Positions 48,382 to 59,710 are shown, numbered from the stretch's first letter. The stretch is 64,000 nucleotides of DNA from Muribaculaceae bacterium Zag1 (GCA_002633115.1 NWBJ01000001.1:1-64000), one strand, 5' to 3'. Numbers and translations are program-made. Notes: generated from the sequence alone by a model not told the origin.

Positions 48382-49839
48382 ATGAAAGCCATTTGTTTCA
48401 ACTTCGAAATACATCAGCCGATGCGCCTTAAGCGCTATACCTTCTTCGACATCGGCAACGACCACTACTACTATGATGACTTCCTCAACGATGACATCAT
48501 CACCCGCATAGCCGAGCGCAGCTACATGCCCGCTGCCCGCACCCTGCTCAAGATGATTGAGGAATACAAGGGCAAATTCCGCTGCTCTATCTCAATCACC
48601 GGCACCGCCATCGAGCAATTCGAGCAGTATGTGCCCGAATTTATCGAGCTGCTCAAGAAACTCGCCGACACCGGCAAGTGCGAATTCGTAGCTATGCCCT
48701 ACGCCAACTCGCTGGCCTCGCTCAAGGATCCCGAGGAATTTGCCAACCAGGTGCGCGTACATGCCGAGAAGATTAATGCTCTCTTTGGCGTACAGCCCAA
48801 GGTGCTCCGCAACACCGAGCTCATCTACAGCGACGAAATCGCTCCCCAGGTGCTCGCCATGGGCTACAAGGGCATCATGACCGAGGGCGCAAAGCACATC
48901 CTCGGCTGGAAGTCGCCCAACTATGTCTACAGCGCAGCCTCTGCTCCCAAGCTCAAGCTTCTGCTCCGCAACAGCAAGCTGAGCGAGGACATCGCAGCTC
49001 GCTTCTCCGACACCAACTGGGCAGCATTCCCCCTCACCGCCGACAAATACATGGATTGGATTGCCGCTACCCCTCCCGAGGAGCAGATCATCAATCTGTG
49101 GATGAATATCGAGACCTTCGGCGGTCTACAGCCCGCCGAGACTGGCATCTTCCAGTTCCTCGAGGCTCTGCCTCGCTTTGCTGCTGAGCGTGGCATCGAG
49201 TTCTGGACCCCGGCCGAGGCTATCAGCAAACTCAAACCCATTGGCGAACTGGTGGTTATGCACCCCATCTCGGCTATCGACGAGGCTCGCGACACCTCGG
49301 CTTGGCTTGGCAACAAGCTGCAAAACGAGGCTTTCGACAAGCTCTACAGCGTGGCTGAGCGCGTGCGCCTCTGCGACGACCGTCGCCTGAAGCAAGACTA
49401 CTGGTATCTGCAGGGTGCCGACAACCTATATTATATGTCGACCAAGCACTTTGCCGATGGCGCAGCCCATAGCATGTTCAGCCCCTACGAGACTCCGTTC
49501 CAGGCTTTCACCAACTACATGAATGTCCTCTCTGACTTCATCGTACGCGTTGAGGAGCAGTATCCCAGCTCAATCGAGAACGAGGAGCTCAACTCGCTGG
49601 TTAAGACCATCCGCAACCAAAGCCGCGAAATCGAGACTCTGCACAAGGAGATGGACACTCTGCGCAAGAATGCCGAGCAGTACAACATCGAGCACGCTCT
49701 GCGCGAGCCCAAGCCCGAGGAGAAGGCTGAAAAGCCCGCCAAGAAGGCCAAGGCCGAAAAGCCCGCCGAGGCTCCCGACGCTGAGCCCAAGCCCCGCAAA
49801 AAACCAGGCCCCAAGCCCAAAAAACCCGCCGAGGAATAA
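48382..49839 (+). CDS. GH57 alpha-amylase with basic Lys/Pro/Ala-rich C-terminal tail
   Basis: MKAICFNFEIHQPMRLKRYTFFDIG; tail EKPAKKAKAEKPAEAPDAEPKPRKKPGPKPKKPAEE. Confidence 0.92.
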   Translation: MKAICFNFEIHQPMRLKRYTFFDIGNDHYYYDDFLNDDIITRIAERSYMPAARTLLKMIEEYKGKFRCSISITGTAIEQFEQYVPEFIELLKKLADTGKCEFVAMPYANSLASLKDPEEFANQVRVHAEKINALFGVQPKVLRNTELIYSDEIAPQVLAMGYKGIMTEGAKHILGWKSPNYVYSAASAPKLKLLLRNSKLSEDIAARFSDTNWAAFPLTADKYMDWIAATPPEEQIINLWMNIETFGGLQPAETGIFQFLEALPRFAAERGIEFWTPAEAISKLKPIGELVVMHPISAIDEARDTSAWLGNKLQNEAFDKLYSVAERVRLCDDRRLKQDYWYLQGADNLYYMSTKHFADGAAHSMFSPYETPFQAFTNYMNVLSDFIVRVEEQYPSSIENEELNSLVKTIRNQSREIETLHKEMDTLRKNAEQYNIEHALREPKPEEKAEKPAKKAKAEKPAEAPDAEPKPRKKPGPKPKKPAEE

Positions 49840-49857
49840 TCCATAACCCTATCACCC

Positions 49858-49937
49858 CTTAGGCTTCCTAAGATGCCTATGATTCCTAAGTTTCCTAGGA
49901 TTCCTAAGCCTCCTAAGATTCCTAAGGCGCCTTAGAG
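49858..49937. repeat. imperfect 9-bp tandem repeat (consensus CCTAAGATT), ~8-9 units
   Basis: cttcctaagatgcctatgattcctaagtttcctaggattcctaagcctcctaagattcctaag. Confidence 0.85.
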
Positions 49938-49946
49938 CCACCCATA

Positions 49947-49984
49947 AATCCCGAGATGCCCCACGCATCTCGGGATTTTTCTTT
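49947..49984 (+). terminator. intrinsic terminator
   Basis: aatCCCGAGATGCcccacGCATCTCGGGatttttc. Confidence 0.85.
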
Positions 49985-49987
49985 GTA

Positions 49988-50049
49988 ATCACCGGATTTG
50001 AGATGGCGAAGAATTTTATTTTTGGGAAAAACGGTAACAAATTTGTCAA
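49988..50049 (+). repeat. 62-bp direct repeat, copy 1
   Basis: 59/62 identical to 59711-59772; contains ggtaacaaatttgtcaa. Confidence 0.9.
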
Positions 50050-50231
50050 CGCGGCCCGTAGGGTCGCCTCTGTAACCAATAAAAAATTTTAATATTTCGA
50101 GAAAATTTTTTAGATAAAAATTTTCAGAATCCAGAATTATTGCGTATACTTGCGGTGTCTCCTCACAATCATCCAATTATGCCGGATGAGGGGTTAATTT
50201 ATAACCGTCAACCAATGACTAATCCAAAAAT

Positions 50232-53066
50232 ATGAAAAGACTAACCCTCCTTGCCGCCACAGCCTCTCTGCTGCTGGCATCCTGCAGCGACGAAATCCGC
50301 ACTGAGGTCGCCAACCCCGGCCAAGAAGTGCAGGTGAGTTTCTCTGCCTCCCTACCTGAGCAGATGCTCAGCCGCGCCACCAACGTCAGCGACGGCACAA
50401 CCGCCAACAGACTCAACTACACAGTCTTCAAGGACTCAAAGGCGATTACTTCAGGCGATGTATCAGATGCTTTCCAAGACAAGAAAACCAAGTCACAAAC
50501 CGTGTCCCTGCCCCTAATCACTGGCGAGACCTACTCCATCGTTTTCTGGGCCGACAACTCAAGCAGTCCCTATAGCTATTCCGACGGCGTGGTGACAGTT
50601 GACTATGCCAAGGCTTATGCCAACGATGAGAATGCCGACGCATTCTTCGGCCAAGAACTTAACTACACAGTCACCGGTTCTGCCTCCAAAACTGTAACCC
50701 TCACCCGCCCCTTCGCCCAGATAAACTTTGGCACAACCAAGGCCGACTATGAGGCAGCCGTACTCTCTGGCCTTGACGCATCAGAATCAGCAGTCGCTAT
50801 TAAAACTCAGACCTACAAGACCTTTAATCTTATTGATGAATCAGTTGCGGATGCAGTTGATGAGGTTACATACCTTAATCTTACAACTCCCACCGACGAG
50901 GACGATCCATTCAGCCTTAATCCCGACCAACGCGCTGCGCTTACAGTCGATGGCACCGATTACGTTTACGTCGGCTACGCCTACGTGCTGACCCAGCCCG
51001 AAAACAAGGCTGAGAACATCACCACCGTGACCCTCACCCCGGTAAGCGCAGGCGAGACTGTACGGACGTACACCAACGTGCCCGTCAAGCGCAACTACCG
51101 CACCAACATTATTGGTAATCTGTTCACATCTTCAGTTGACTACACCGTCTTGATTGACCAGAATTACGTAGACGATATCAATGTTGAGGTTTGGGATGGC
51201 AGCATCGAGCAGCCTACTATTAGCGGTACCACAGTGCACATCGCCAATGCTGCAGAATTGGCTTGGTTGGCAGATTACGTGAACAATGCCACCGAGAAAG
51301 TGTCACGCGCAGAGGAAATTCCTTTTGATTTCTCCGGTTATACCGTAGAGCTGACCGAAGACATCTACCTCAACGATGAGCCTTGGACTCCAATCGGCCT
51401 CAACGCTGACAACGTACAGCGCAAGTTCAAGGGCACATTCGACGGCAAGGGCTACACCATCTACAACCTCCATGTCGAGCAAGAAGCGGCCTACCGCGCA
51501 GCCGGCCTGTTCGGTGCGCTTAACGGCACCGCCAAGGATTTCACCATCGACGGCGCATACGTCAACAGCCTGTCGAGCGGCAGTGCAACTGACAACGGCA
51601 TAGCTGTCGTAGCCGGTTCTATCTACGATGGAGGCACAATCGACGGCGTGACCGTCAAAAACGCCGAGGTTTACGGAAACCGCTATTGCGGAGGCGTGGC
51701 CGGATACACTTACGGCAACGTCACCAACTGCGCCGTTGATGGAATCACCATCGTTTGCACCCCTGACAACCTTACAGGCAGCTATGATAACGGCGACAAG
51801 GTCGGCGGTCTGGTGGGCTACTTCGTGGATAAGTCTACCTACGTCGTCGACAACTGCACAGTGAACAATGCCAAGGTGACAGGCTATCGTGACCTGGGCG
51901 GTCTGATCGGCTGCGCCAACAAGGCCACGTCGGTTAACAACTGCACCGTCTCCAACACCAAAATCATCCCATCGTCAACCAATGCTTACAGTGGCCACTC
52001 GGCAGGCGAAAACACTGACCTGATAGTGGGACGCCAAATCAGCGGACCCCTCCCCGCCTCCAACACCGCCGTCAATACCACCATCAACGTTACCACGTTC
52101 AACGGTGCGACATACGCTTATGACGACACGCCTTGGGACGGCGAGAGCACCCAAGAGCCTACAATCGACAGCGATGGCAACGTGATTGTCGCCTCCGCAG
52201 CCCAGCTCGCCGGCCTCGCCGCAATGGTCAATGCGGGCGAAGAGCTGTATCAGAAGGACGTCTACCTGCTGTGCGATGTTGACTTGGCGGGACACAACTG
52301 GACATCAATAGGCTGCGAAGCCAACAAGTTCGGCGGCAACTTCGACGGCCAGGGCCATACCATTAGCAACCTCTACATCAAGGACTCCATAGAGCCCGGT
52401 GTGTATGAGCAAAGCCAAAACTGCGGCCTGTTCGGTTGGGTAAGGCGCGAACGCAGATACTAGATAAAGAATTTCAATATCCACAATGCCGAGATCGTAG
52501 GCGCCTACGGACTGGGCGTAATCTGCGGCGAGCCACACATGTACACCTTCAGCGACATCACCGTCACTGGCAAAGTCATAGTGAAGGGTACTGCCAGCGT
52601 TGGCGGCATGTTTGGCTATTATTGCTACAGCAACCTTGCCAACCTCACCATGGAGGTCGATCCCGGCAGCTATGTTGAAGCCGAGGTGTACGTAGGCGGC
52701 ATAGTCGGCCACCGCACCGAGGGGACCCTTACTGCCACCAACCTCAAGTCTAACATCGATGTTTATGCCTCCAACGGCCAAGTGGGCGGCATAGCGGGCG
52801 TTGCCCTGTACAACAACCAGTACATCAACTGCTCGAGCAGCGGCGACGTGTATGTCGTAACCGACAGCGAAACCAAAAACTCAAAATACATAGGAGGCAT
52901 AATCGGCTCATGGTCGAGCGCTCAGGCCACAGTGACGCTTACCGGCTGCTCATACACCGGCACTCTGCATTACGTGCTTGCTGGCGAAGAGCAGACTCTC
53001 GATGATCCTCAGCAGCTTGCTGGCCCAACTTACAATTCTGGTACCGGAGAGCTGATAATCAATTGA
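50232..53066 (+). pseudogene. DUF6562 + GLUG-repeat surface lipoprotein, interrupted by in-frame TAG at 52461-52463
   Basis: LLLASCSDE lipobox; ORFs 50232-52463 and 52539-53066 are in the same frame. Confidence 0.8.
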
Positions 53067-53203
53067 CTCTAACCTTATTGCTTTGTCAGAAATTGTGTGT
53101 TTCTGACAAAGCGATAAGGGGTTATAATAAGGGGTTATAACCCATTCAGACATCGACATCCTGGAAAAACTGAATGGCATGAGCCGTTCTTCAACAAACC
53201 TAA

Positions 53204-54439
53204 ATGATCCGAAAAATCCTTGCATACCATGTAGTAGCTATATTGTGCTGCCTGTTGTCGCCTTGCTCGCTGTCGGCCGAGACAAGGCAGCTCGCCGTGT
53301 CCGTAGGCTTCCCGGTCAACAAGACCGAGCTGCTGCCCGGATTCGGCGACAACGCCGCGCAGCTCGCCCAGATGGAGGATTTCCTGAGCAACATTGACCC
53401 GGTGACGATCGACATCATACGCGTCGACGGCTACGCCTCGCCCGAGGGGCCGTACCGGCACAACCTGCGTCTGGCCGAGGGCAGAGCGCAGGCGCTGATC
53501 CGCTACATTGCCGAGCACACCGCCATCCCCGCCGAAAAGCTCGCCGTGGGCGAGAGTCATCTCTCATGGGAGGCCCTGCGTCCCCTGGTCGAGGAATCGG
53601 AGATGAAGGATGCCGACACCGTGCTGGCCCTGATCGACGTGGCCCTCGCCGACCAGGGCGAGGCCGCACAGCTCGACGCCATCGGGCGCCTGCAGCGCCT
53701 CAACTCGGGAGCCGCTTGGCGCGAGATGAAGCGCAAGCTGTTCCCCCAGATCCGCTACAGCCAGCTCAGCGTGGAAATCATCGACGAGCCGGAGCCTGAG
53801 CCAGTCATCGAGCCAGAGCCTGCCATCGAGCCAGAGCCAATAATCCAGCTGATCGACACGGTGGCCGCTCCGGTCACAGCCGCTGCCGAGCCCGAAATCG
53901 AATCCTACCGCCATCTCTACCTCAAGACCAACGGCGTGGGCTGGGCCATGCTCGTGAGCAACCTCGCCGTCGAGCTTGACATCGCTCCCCATTGGTCGGC
54001 GACGCTGCCGGTCTACTACTCCGGGCTCAACTTCTTCGGCCACAAGGTGAAATTCCGCACCTTCACCATCCAGCCCGAGGGGCGCTACTGGCTGCGCCAC
54101 GATGACGGAGGCAACCACGGCCTGTTCGTCGGCGCGCATTTCGGCCTCGGCTGGTACAACTACGCCATCAACGGCAAATACCGCACCCAGGACCACGACG
54201 GCAACACTCCCGCCATCGGAGGAGGCGTAGCCGTGGGCTGCCGCATGCGCCTGGCCGGGCGCTGGAGCCTGGAGTTCTCGGTCGGCGCCGGCGTCTACGA
54301 CGCCCGCTACGACAAGTATCTCAACGAGCAGAACGGAGCCCGCGTGGTCAGCGACCGGCACCGCACGTGGGTCGGCATCGACCAGGCTGCCGTCAGCATC
54401 GTCTACGCATTCCCTGTCAAGAAAGGAGGGGGCAGATGA
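53204..54439 (+). CDS. OmpA-like/DUF3575 outer membrane protein
   Basis: OmpA-like VDGYASPEGPYRHNLRLAEGRAQALIRYI; Pro/Glu linker; C-terminal beta-barrel. Confidence 0.85.
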   Translation: MIRKILAYHVVAILCCLLSPCSLSAETRQLAVSVGFPVNKTELLPGFGDNAAQLAQMEDFLSNIDPVTIDIIRVDGYASPEGPYRHNLRLAEGRAQALIRYIAEHTAIPAEKLAVGESHLSWEALRPLVEESEMKDADTVLALIDVALADQGEAAQLDAIGRLQRLNSGAAWREMKRKLFPQIRYSQLSVEIIDEPEPEPVIEPEPAIEPEPIIQLIDTVAAPVTAAAEPEIESYRHLYLKTNGVGWAMLVSNLAVELDIAPHWSATLPVYYSGLNFFGHKVKFRTFTIQPEGRYWLRHDDGGNHGLFVGAHFGLGWYNYAINGKYRTQDHDGNTPAIGGGVAVGCRMRLAGRWSLEFSVGAGVYDARYDKYLNEQNGARVVSDRHRTWVGIDQAAVSIVYAFPVKKGGGR

Positions 54440-55473
54440 AGCGACCGTTCCTTTGCGCTGCGCTGATGTCGCTGCTCATGCTGGTGTGCGGCTGCGTCCA
54501 CGAGTTCCCCAACGTCGAGGAGCCCGAGGTGGTGAGGCAGCCGGTGACCGTGCACCTGAGCTTCGACTATGAGATGCCGCCGTACCGCGACCTGCTGTAC
54601 GAGAACGGCGTGCTCACCTCGCGCACGGCGTCGGAGGAATACGATGCCCGCTACTACGTAGGCTTCTACATGGCCGCTGATGCCCGCGCCGCGGCATCGC
54701 GCGTGCCCGACGACATACAGGTCATCACGCGCGACGACATCAGCGAGCTCGGCTGCGACCTGGTCCTCGACATCCCCGAGGGGCCCCTGACGGTGATGGT
54801 CTGGACCGACTACGTGCTGCAGGGCACGACCGGCGACCTGCACTACAACGCCGACGACTTCGCGGCGATCTCCTTCAGCGACCCCTACGTGGGCAACACC
54901 GACATGCGCGACGCCTTCAGGGGATGCACCGAGTGCACGATCAGCCCCGAGGGAGGCGAGGAGATATGGGTCGAGATGCGGCGCCCGATGGCAAAGTACA
55001 AGTTCATCGCCACCGACTACGAGCTGTTCCTCTCCCGGGCCGAAGCCAGGGCTCGAGCCGAGGCAGCCCGCGCAGGGGACGACCCCGACGAGGTCACGGT
55101 CGACATCGACGACTACACGGTCCGAATCGTCTATCCCGGCTTCCTGCCGAACGTCTACAACATGTTCACCGACAAGCCCGCCGACGCATGCACCGGCGTG
55201 AGCTTCGAGTCAAAGATAGTGCCGCTCAGCGACGGCACGGCTGCGCTCGGCTTCGACTACGTGCTGGTCAACGGCGACGAGTCGCTGGTGACCGTGGCGG
55301 TGCAGATCTGGGACAAGCAGGGGCAGCTGGTGTCGGGCACAGAATCGATGAACGTGCCGCTGCAGCGCTCGATGCTCACCACGGTCTCGGCCGACTTCAT
55401 GACGCAGGAGGCGAGCGGAGGCGTGGGCATCTCGCCCGGCTTCAACGGCGAGTTCAACATCTACATCCAGTAA
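54436..55473 (+). CDS. DUF6562/fimbrillin-like (Mfa2/FimB-type) lipoprotein
   Basis: MKRPFLCAALMSLLMLVCGCVHEFPNVEEPEVV lipobox; ATGA overlap with upstream. Confidence 0.75.
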   Translation: MKRPFLCAALMSLLMLVCGCVHEFPNVEEPEVVRQPVTVHLSFDYEMPPYRDLLYENGVLTSRTASEEYDARYYVGFYMAADARAAASRVPDDIQVITRDDISELGCDLVLDIPEGPLTVMVWTDYVLQGTTGDLHYNADDFAAISFSDPYVGNTDMRDAFRGCTECTISPEGGEEIWVEMRRPMAKYKFIATDYELFLSRAEARARAEAARAGDDPDEVTVDIDDYTVRIVYPGFLPNVYNMFTDKPADACTGVSFESKIVPLSDGTAALGFDYVLVNGDESLVTVAVQIWDKQGQLVSGTESMNVPLQRSMLTTVSADFMTQEASGGVGISPGFNGEFNIYIQ

Positions 55474-55516
55474 ACTAACAAACAACCAAATAAACCAATA
55501 ACAAAACCCCAAAGAC

Positions 55517-58450
55517 ATGAAAAGATTAACCTATCTTGCCGCCGCAGCCTCTCTGCTGCTGGCATCGTGCAGCGATGAAATCCGCACGGACGTCGCCAAC
55601 CCCGGCCAAGAAGTGGAGGTCACCTTCTCGGCCTCCCTCCCCGAGCAGATGCTCAGCCGTGCCACCAACGTCAGCGACGGCACAACCGCCAACCGCCTCT
55701 GCTACACCGTGTTCAAGGGTGGTGCCGCGATTAGCTCTGGCACAGTAAACAATGCCTTCCAGGCAACCGCCAAGGCCGAAACCGTTTCGCTTCCGCTCAT
55801 CACCGGCGAGACTTACAGCATCGTGTTCTGGGCTGACAACGCAAGCAGCCCGTACAGCTATGACGAAGGCGTGGTGACAGTTGACTATGCCAATGCTTAT
55901 GCCAACGATGAGAATGCGGATGCTTTCTTCTGGGCCGAGAAAGACTACACAGTCACCGGCGCTGCGGCCAAGACTGTGACCCTTACGCGTCCCTTCGCCC
56001 AGATCAACTTCGGCACCACCAAGGCCGACTACGAGGCAGCCGTAAAATCGGGCCTTGACGTTACTGAATCGGCTGTCGCAATCAAGACCCAGACCTACAA
56101 GACCCTCAATCTTCTTGACGGCTCAGTAGATGGCAAAACAGAGACCGACGTGGTGACCTATGCCAATTGCACCACCCCTACCGACACCGATAATCCTTTC
56201 GGACTTACAAACGATGATCGCGCAGCTCTGACCGTTGAGGGAACCGATTACGTTTACGTCGGCTACGCCTACGTGCTGACCCAGCCAGAAGACAAGGCTG
56301 AGAACATCACCACAGTGACCCTCTCTCCCAAGAGCGCCGCAGAGACCGTCCGCACCTTCACCAACGTGCCTGTCAAGCGCAACTACCGCACCAACATCAT
56401 CGGCAACCTCTTCACCTCTTCGGTTGACTACACCGTCTTGATTGACAGCAACTACAAAGATCCCGATGAGAACATCAGCGTGATTACTTTCAAGGGCGTT
56501 GGCTACAAGGCCGACTATTCAGCATGGGACGGCACCAGCGCCGTTGCTCCCTACGTCAACGATGAGGGCGATGTGATCATCGCATCCGCTGCTCAGCTCG
56601 CCGGCTTCGCAGCCCAAACCAACGGCACTCTCAGCCGTAGCGAAAGCACTTTCACCGATGAGAATATCTACCTCCTCCTCGACGTTGACCTCGCAAGCCA
56701 GGAGTGGACTCCTATCGCAGCTGAGGCAGCCAACGCTTTCTCTGGCAATTTCCACGGCCTCGGACACACCATTTCTAACCTCAAGGTTACTAAAGCCACA
56801 CAGGTAGCTGGCCTCTTCGGCTGGTCGCACAACTGCAGCATCGATGACCTCAGAATCGTCAACGCTGAAATCAGCTCGCTGGACATCGCTACCATTACGC
56901 TTGGCGAGAACGATGGTCACGGCAACAAGAATAGCACTGGCGCAGCCGCTGTGCTTCTGGCTCACGAAGTGGGCTTGCAGTCAGTGGAATATCCCGGCAT
57001 CAGCAACATCACTGTATCTAACGCCACCATCAAGAGCCACCACTACGCAGGCGGCATCGTGGGCTGCTTCCAGCACTGGGGCGCAAAGACCTACATCCAG
57101 AATTGCAACGTCAGCGACCTGTCGATCACGCTTGAGTTTGAAGAAACTTCTGAGGGTTGGGACAACGCAGACAAGGCTGGCGGCATTGTTGGCCAAAGCG
57201 GCGCACTCGGCAGCAACGGTTCGGATGTCAACTACCTCAAGATTCAGAACAACACTGTCAACAATCTGACCATCATCGGTTATCGCGACCTCGGCGGCAT
57301 CATCGGTGGCACCAACAGCAATATCCATGTGCTCAACAATTCCGTCAACAATTCTACCATCAGCTTTACTTTCGGCACAGACGGGCAGAATTACAAGGGG
57401 CTCACCTCTCCCAAGAATGTAGGCAAGATTTGCGGCGCTGAACTTTCGACAATGGTAATATCCGGCAACGTAGCCAACAATGTGAGCGTGGGCGCCACCT
57501 TGGAGGCAACTCCCGAGACCTTAGGCGACATCCTCAAGGGCCTTACAACCGACGCAGTGATAACCCTTGCTCCTGGCGAGTACACATTTGACGGCACAAC
57601 TGGGAGCAAGAGCTGGGGAAGCAAATTCAAATCATGGGACTGGACTGAATATGCCACCTATGAAGGAATGGAAGTTTCCGTATACGAAAATTTCTATGAA
57701 GGTCAAAACATAACCCTTATAGGCAGCGGCACGGACAAGACCGTGTTCATCAACAGCGACGGTTACAAAGTTAATAGCGCCTATACCATTAGCCAAGGCG
57801 GCCTTGGTCATCAGGTTATGGTCAACAAGGCCAACATCACCTTCAAGAACATGCTCGAGATTGTGCGCTGGTACTCGATCATCGACGCTAAGAACGAAAC
57901 CCATGAAGGCTGCATCATTTGGGGCGAGGTTGATCCGCGTTCTGAGACTGTGACTTACAATAACTGCGACTTCTATACCACCGAGCGCAAAGAAACCATT
58001 AACGATAAGGAGTACTTTATCACCAGCGCCTATCAGGGCCCGATTGCTTACGGCATGTACTGCCGCACATTGAACTTCAACAATTGCAATTTCGAAGCCA
58101 ACCAAAACAAGGCCGTACAGGTATATGCTACCATGCGTCCTTATGTGCTCATTGACATCAATGCTACTGGTTGCACTCTCTCAGGAGGCGCAATTCAAGC
58201 AAGTTCCAAACAAACCCAGCGCGCATTCTTTGAGGTGCATGGCGATTGCTCAATCCATGGCAACATGAATCTCAGTGGTTGCTCAATCAATTCGGCTGAT
58301 ACCGCCAATTGGGGCGGAGGCCTTGTCTATGACGGTCCTTGGGCTAATGAAGGCGACACCTACTTCAATTTGACTATTGATGGATCGCCCTCTCATAGTG
58401 CCACATTTGTTGCTCCGGTTGATATTGTTTGGACAGGCGAATTCAAATAA
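55517..58450 (+). CDS. DUF6562 + GLUG/right-handed-helix-like surface lipoprotein
   Basis: N-terminal ~310 aa nearly identical to 50232 product, different C-terminal half. Confidence 0.8.
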   Translation: MKRLTYLAAAASLLLASCSDEIRTDVANPGQEVEVTFSASLPEQMLSRATNVSDGTTANRLCYTVFKGGAAISSGTVNNAFQATAKAETVSLPLITGETYSIVFWADNASSPYSYDEGVVTVDYANAYANDENADAFFWAEKDYTVTGAAAKTVTLTRPFAQINFGTTKADYEAAVKSGLDVTESAVAIKTQTYKTLNLLDGSVDGKTETDVVTYANCTTPTDTDNPFGLTNDDRAALTVEGTDYVYVGYAYVLTQPEDKAENITTVTLSPKSAAETVRTFTNVPVKRNYRTNIIGNLFTSSVDYTVLIDSNYKDPDENISVITFKGVGYKADYSAWDGTSAVAPYVNDEGDVIIASAAQLAGFAAQTNGTLSRSESTFTDENIYLLLDVDLASQEWTPIAAEAANAFSGNFHGLGHTISNLKVTKATQVAGLFGWSHNCSIDDLRIVNAEISSLDIATITLGENDGHGNKNSTGAAAVLLAHEVGLQSVEYPGISNITVSNATIKSHHYAGGIVGCFQHWGAKTYIQNCNVSDLSITLEFEETSEGWDNADKAGGIVGQSGALGSNGSDVNYLKIQNNTVNNLTIIGYRDLGGIIGGTNSNIHVLNNSVNNSTISFTFGTDGQNYKGLTSPKNVGKICGAELSTMVISGNVANNVSVGATLEATPETLGDILKGLTTDAVITLAPGEYTFDGTTGSKSWGSKFKSWDWTEYATYEGMEVSVYENFYEGQNITLIGSGTDKTVFINSDGYKVNSAYTISQGGLGHQVMVNKANITFKNMLEIVRWYSIIDAKNETHEGCIIWGEVDPRSETVTYNNCDFYTTERKETINDKEYFITSAYQGPIAYGMYCRTLNFNNCNFEANQNKAVQVYATMRPYVLIDINATGCTLSGGAIQASSKQTQRAFFEVHGDCSIHGNMNLSGCSINSADTANWGGGLVYDGPWANEGDTYFNLTIDGSPSHSATFVAPVDIVWTGEFK

Positions 58451-58536
58451 GCTTATCTCTCTTTAGGTCATGGGGGTTATGCCCCCATGGCTTTCATATC
58501 TGTACATAGGATTAACAACTGAATAACCATATCGCT

Positions 58537-59505
58537 ATGAACAAATTTGCTTACATGGCTGCTGCGATGGCACCATTGCTCTTCTGGAGCTGTTCGTCGG
58601 ATGGCGAAGACACTGCGCCGCAGGAACAGACGGCTGCCGTGACAGTGGCCTTGTCGCTCCCCGATGGGATGTCGTCGCGCGCCGTGAATGGCGACGGCAC
58701 CAAGGCCAACGACTTGTACTACACCCTATATGATGCCGACAAGGCCGCAGTGACAGCCTACACTGGAGTCAAGAAGGCCGACTTCTTCACCAACGGCAGC
58801 CTCCAAAACACCCTGACGCTGCAACTGGTGGTGGGCAAGACCTACTATCTGGCATTCTGGGCCCAGAATGCAGACGCTCCCTACACCTTCGACTGGAGCA
58901 ACGCCACTGTGTCGATGAACTATGAGGATGGCACTCCCGCCAACGCTGAGGCGAGGGACGCTTTCTTCAATTGGGCCACAGTCACAATGACTGGTCCGGA
59001 GACCATCTCTGTCGAACTGTACCGCCCGTTCGCCCAAGTCAACATCGGCACCAACGACTACAACGCAGCCGTGGCTGCCGGCACAACTGTCACCAAGACG
59101 GCTATCGAGATTACCGCCGACACCTACGCCACGCTCAACCTGCTCACTGGCGCGGCTTCCGACCCGGTGGCTGTTAAGTTCGGCCAAACCGCAATGCCTA
59201 CCGACGATAAGGGCTTCCCGACACAGGAGGATGCCAACGCCAAGGCTCCCGACACCGGCTGGACTTGGCTGTCGATGAATTACCTGCTGATGAATGCCGT
59301 AGATGCCACCAACAGCGGCGGCAACGAGGTTATTGGCAAGATCACCCTCTCGACCGACCAGACCGAGGACAAGGAGTACGCCAACATCCCCGTCAAGCGC
59401 AACTACCGCACCAACATCATGGGCACTCTGCTGACAGCTACCGCCGAGTTCATCGTCGAAATCAAGCCCGACTTTGATTCTCCCGACTTTGACGAAATCC
59501 AATAA
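58537..59505 (+). CDS. DUF6562 family lipoprotein
   Basis: LLFWSCSSDG lipobox; NIPVKRNYRTNIMGTLLTATAEFIVEI shared C-terminal motif. Confidence 0.8.
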   Translation: MNKFAYMAAAMAPLLFWSCSSDGEDTAPQEQTAAVTVALSLPDGMSSRAVNGDGTKANDLYYTLYDADKAAVTAYTGVKKADFFTNGSLQNTLTLQLVVGKTYYLAFWAQNADAPYTFDWSNATVSMNYEDGTPANAEARDAFFNWATVTMTGPETISVELYRPFAQVNIGTNDYNAAVAAGTTVTKTAIEITADTYATLNLLTGAASDPVAVKFGQTAMPTDDKGFPTQEDANAKAPDTGWTWLSMNYLLMNAVDATNSGGNEVIGKITLSTDQTEDKEYANIPVKRNYRTNIMGTLLTATAEFIVEIKPDFDSPDFDEIQ

Positions 59506-59576
59506 CCTGAGGGTGCAGGTATATTCCCTATACCTGAATAAGGTACCATAAAATATCTTTCTACAATCACGCACCC

Positions 59577-59611
59577 AATTCCAGGACGCTGAGTAAGCGC
59601 CCTGGAATTTT
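59577..59611 (+). terminator. terminator hairpin; right part forms 29-bp direct repeat left copy (59583-59611)
   Basis: AATTCCAGGaCGCTgagtaAGCGcCCTGGAATTttc. Confidence 0.85.
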
Positions 59612-59710
59612 CTTCTCTCCATCCTTTGTCAATTCCGAATTAATGCGTACATTTGCAGAGAAGAGAAATCAAATATCATGCCCTGGCTACAATATCAAGT
59701 ACTAAGGCTA

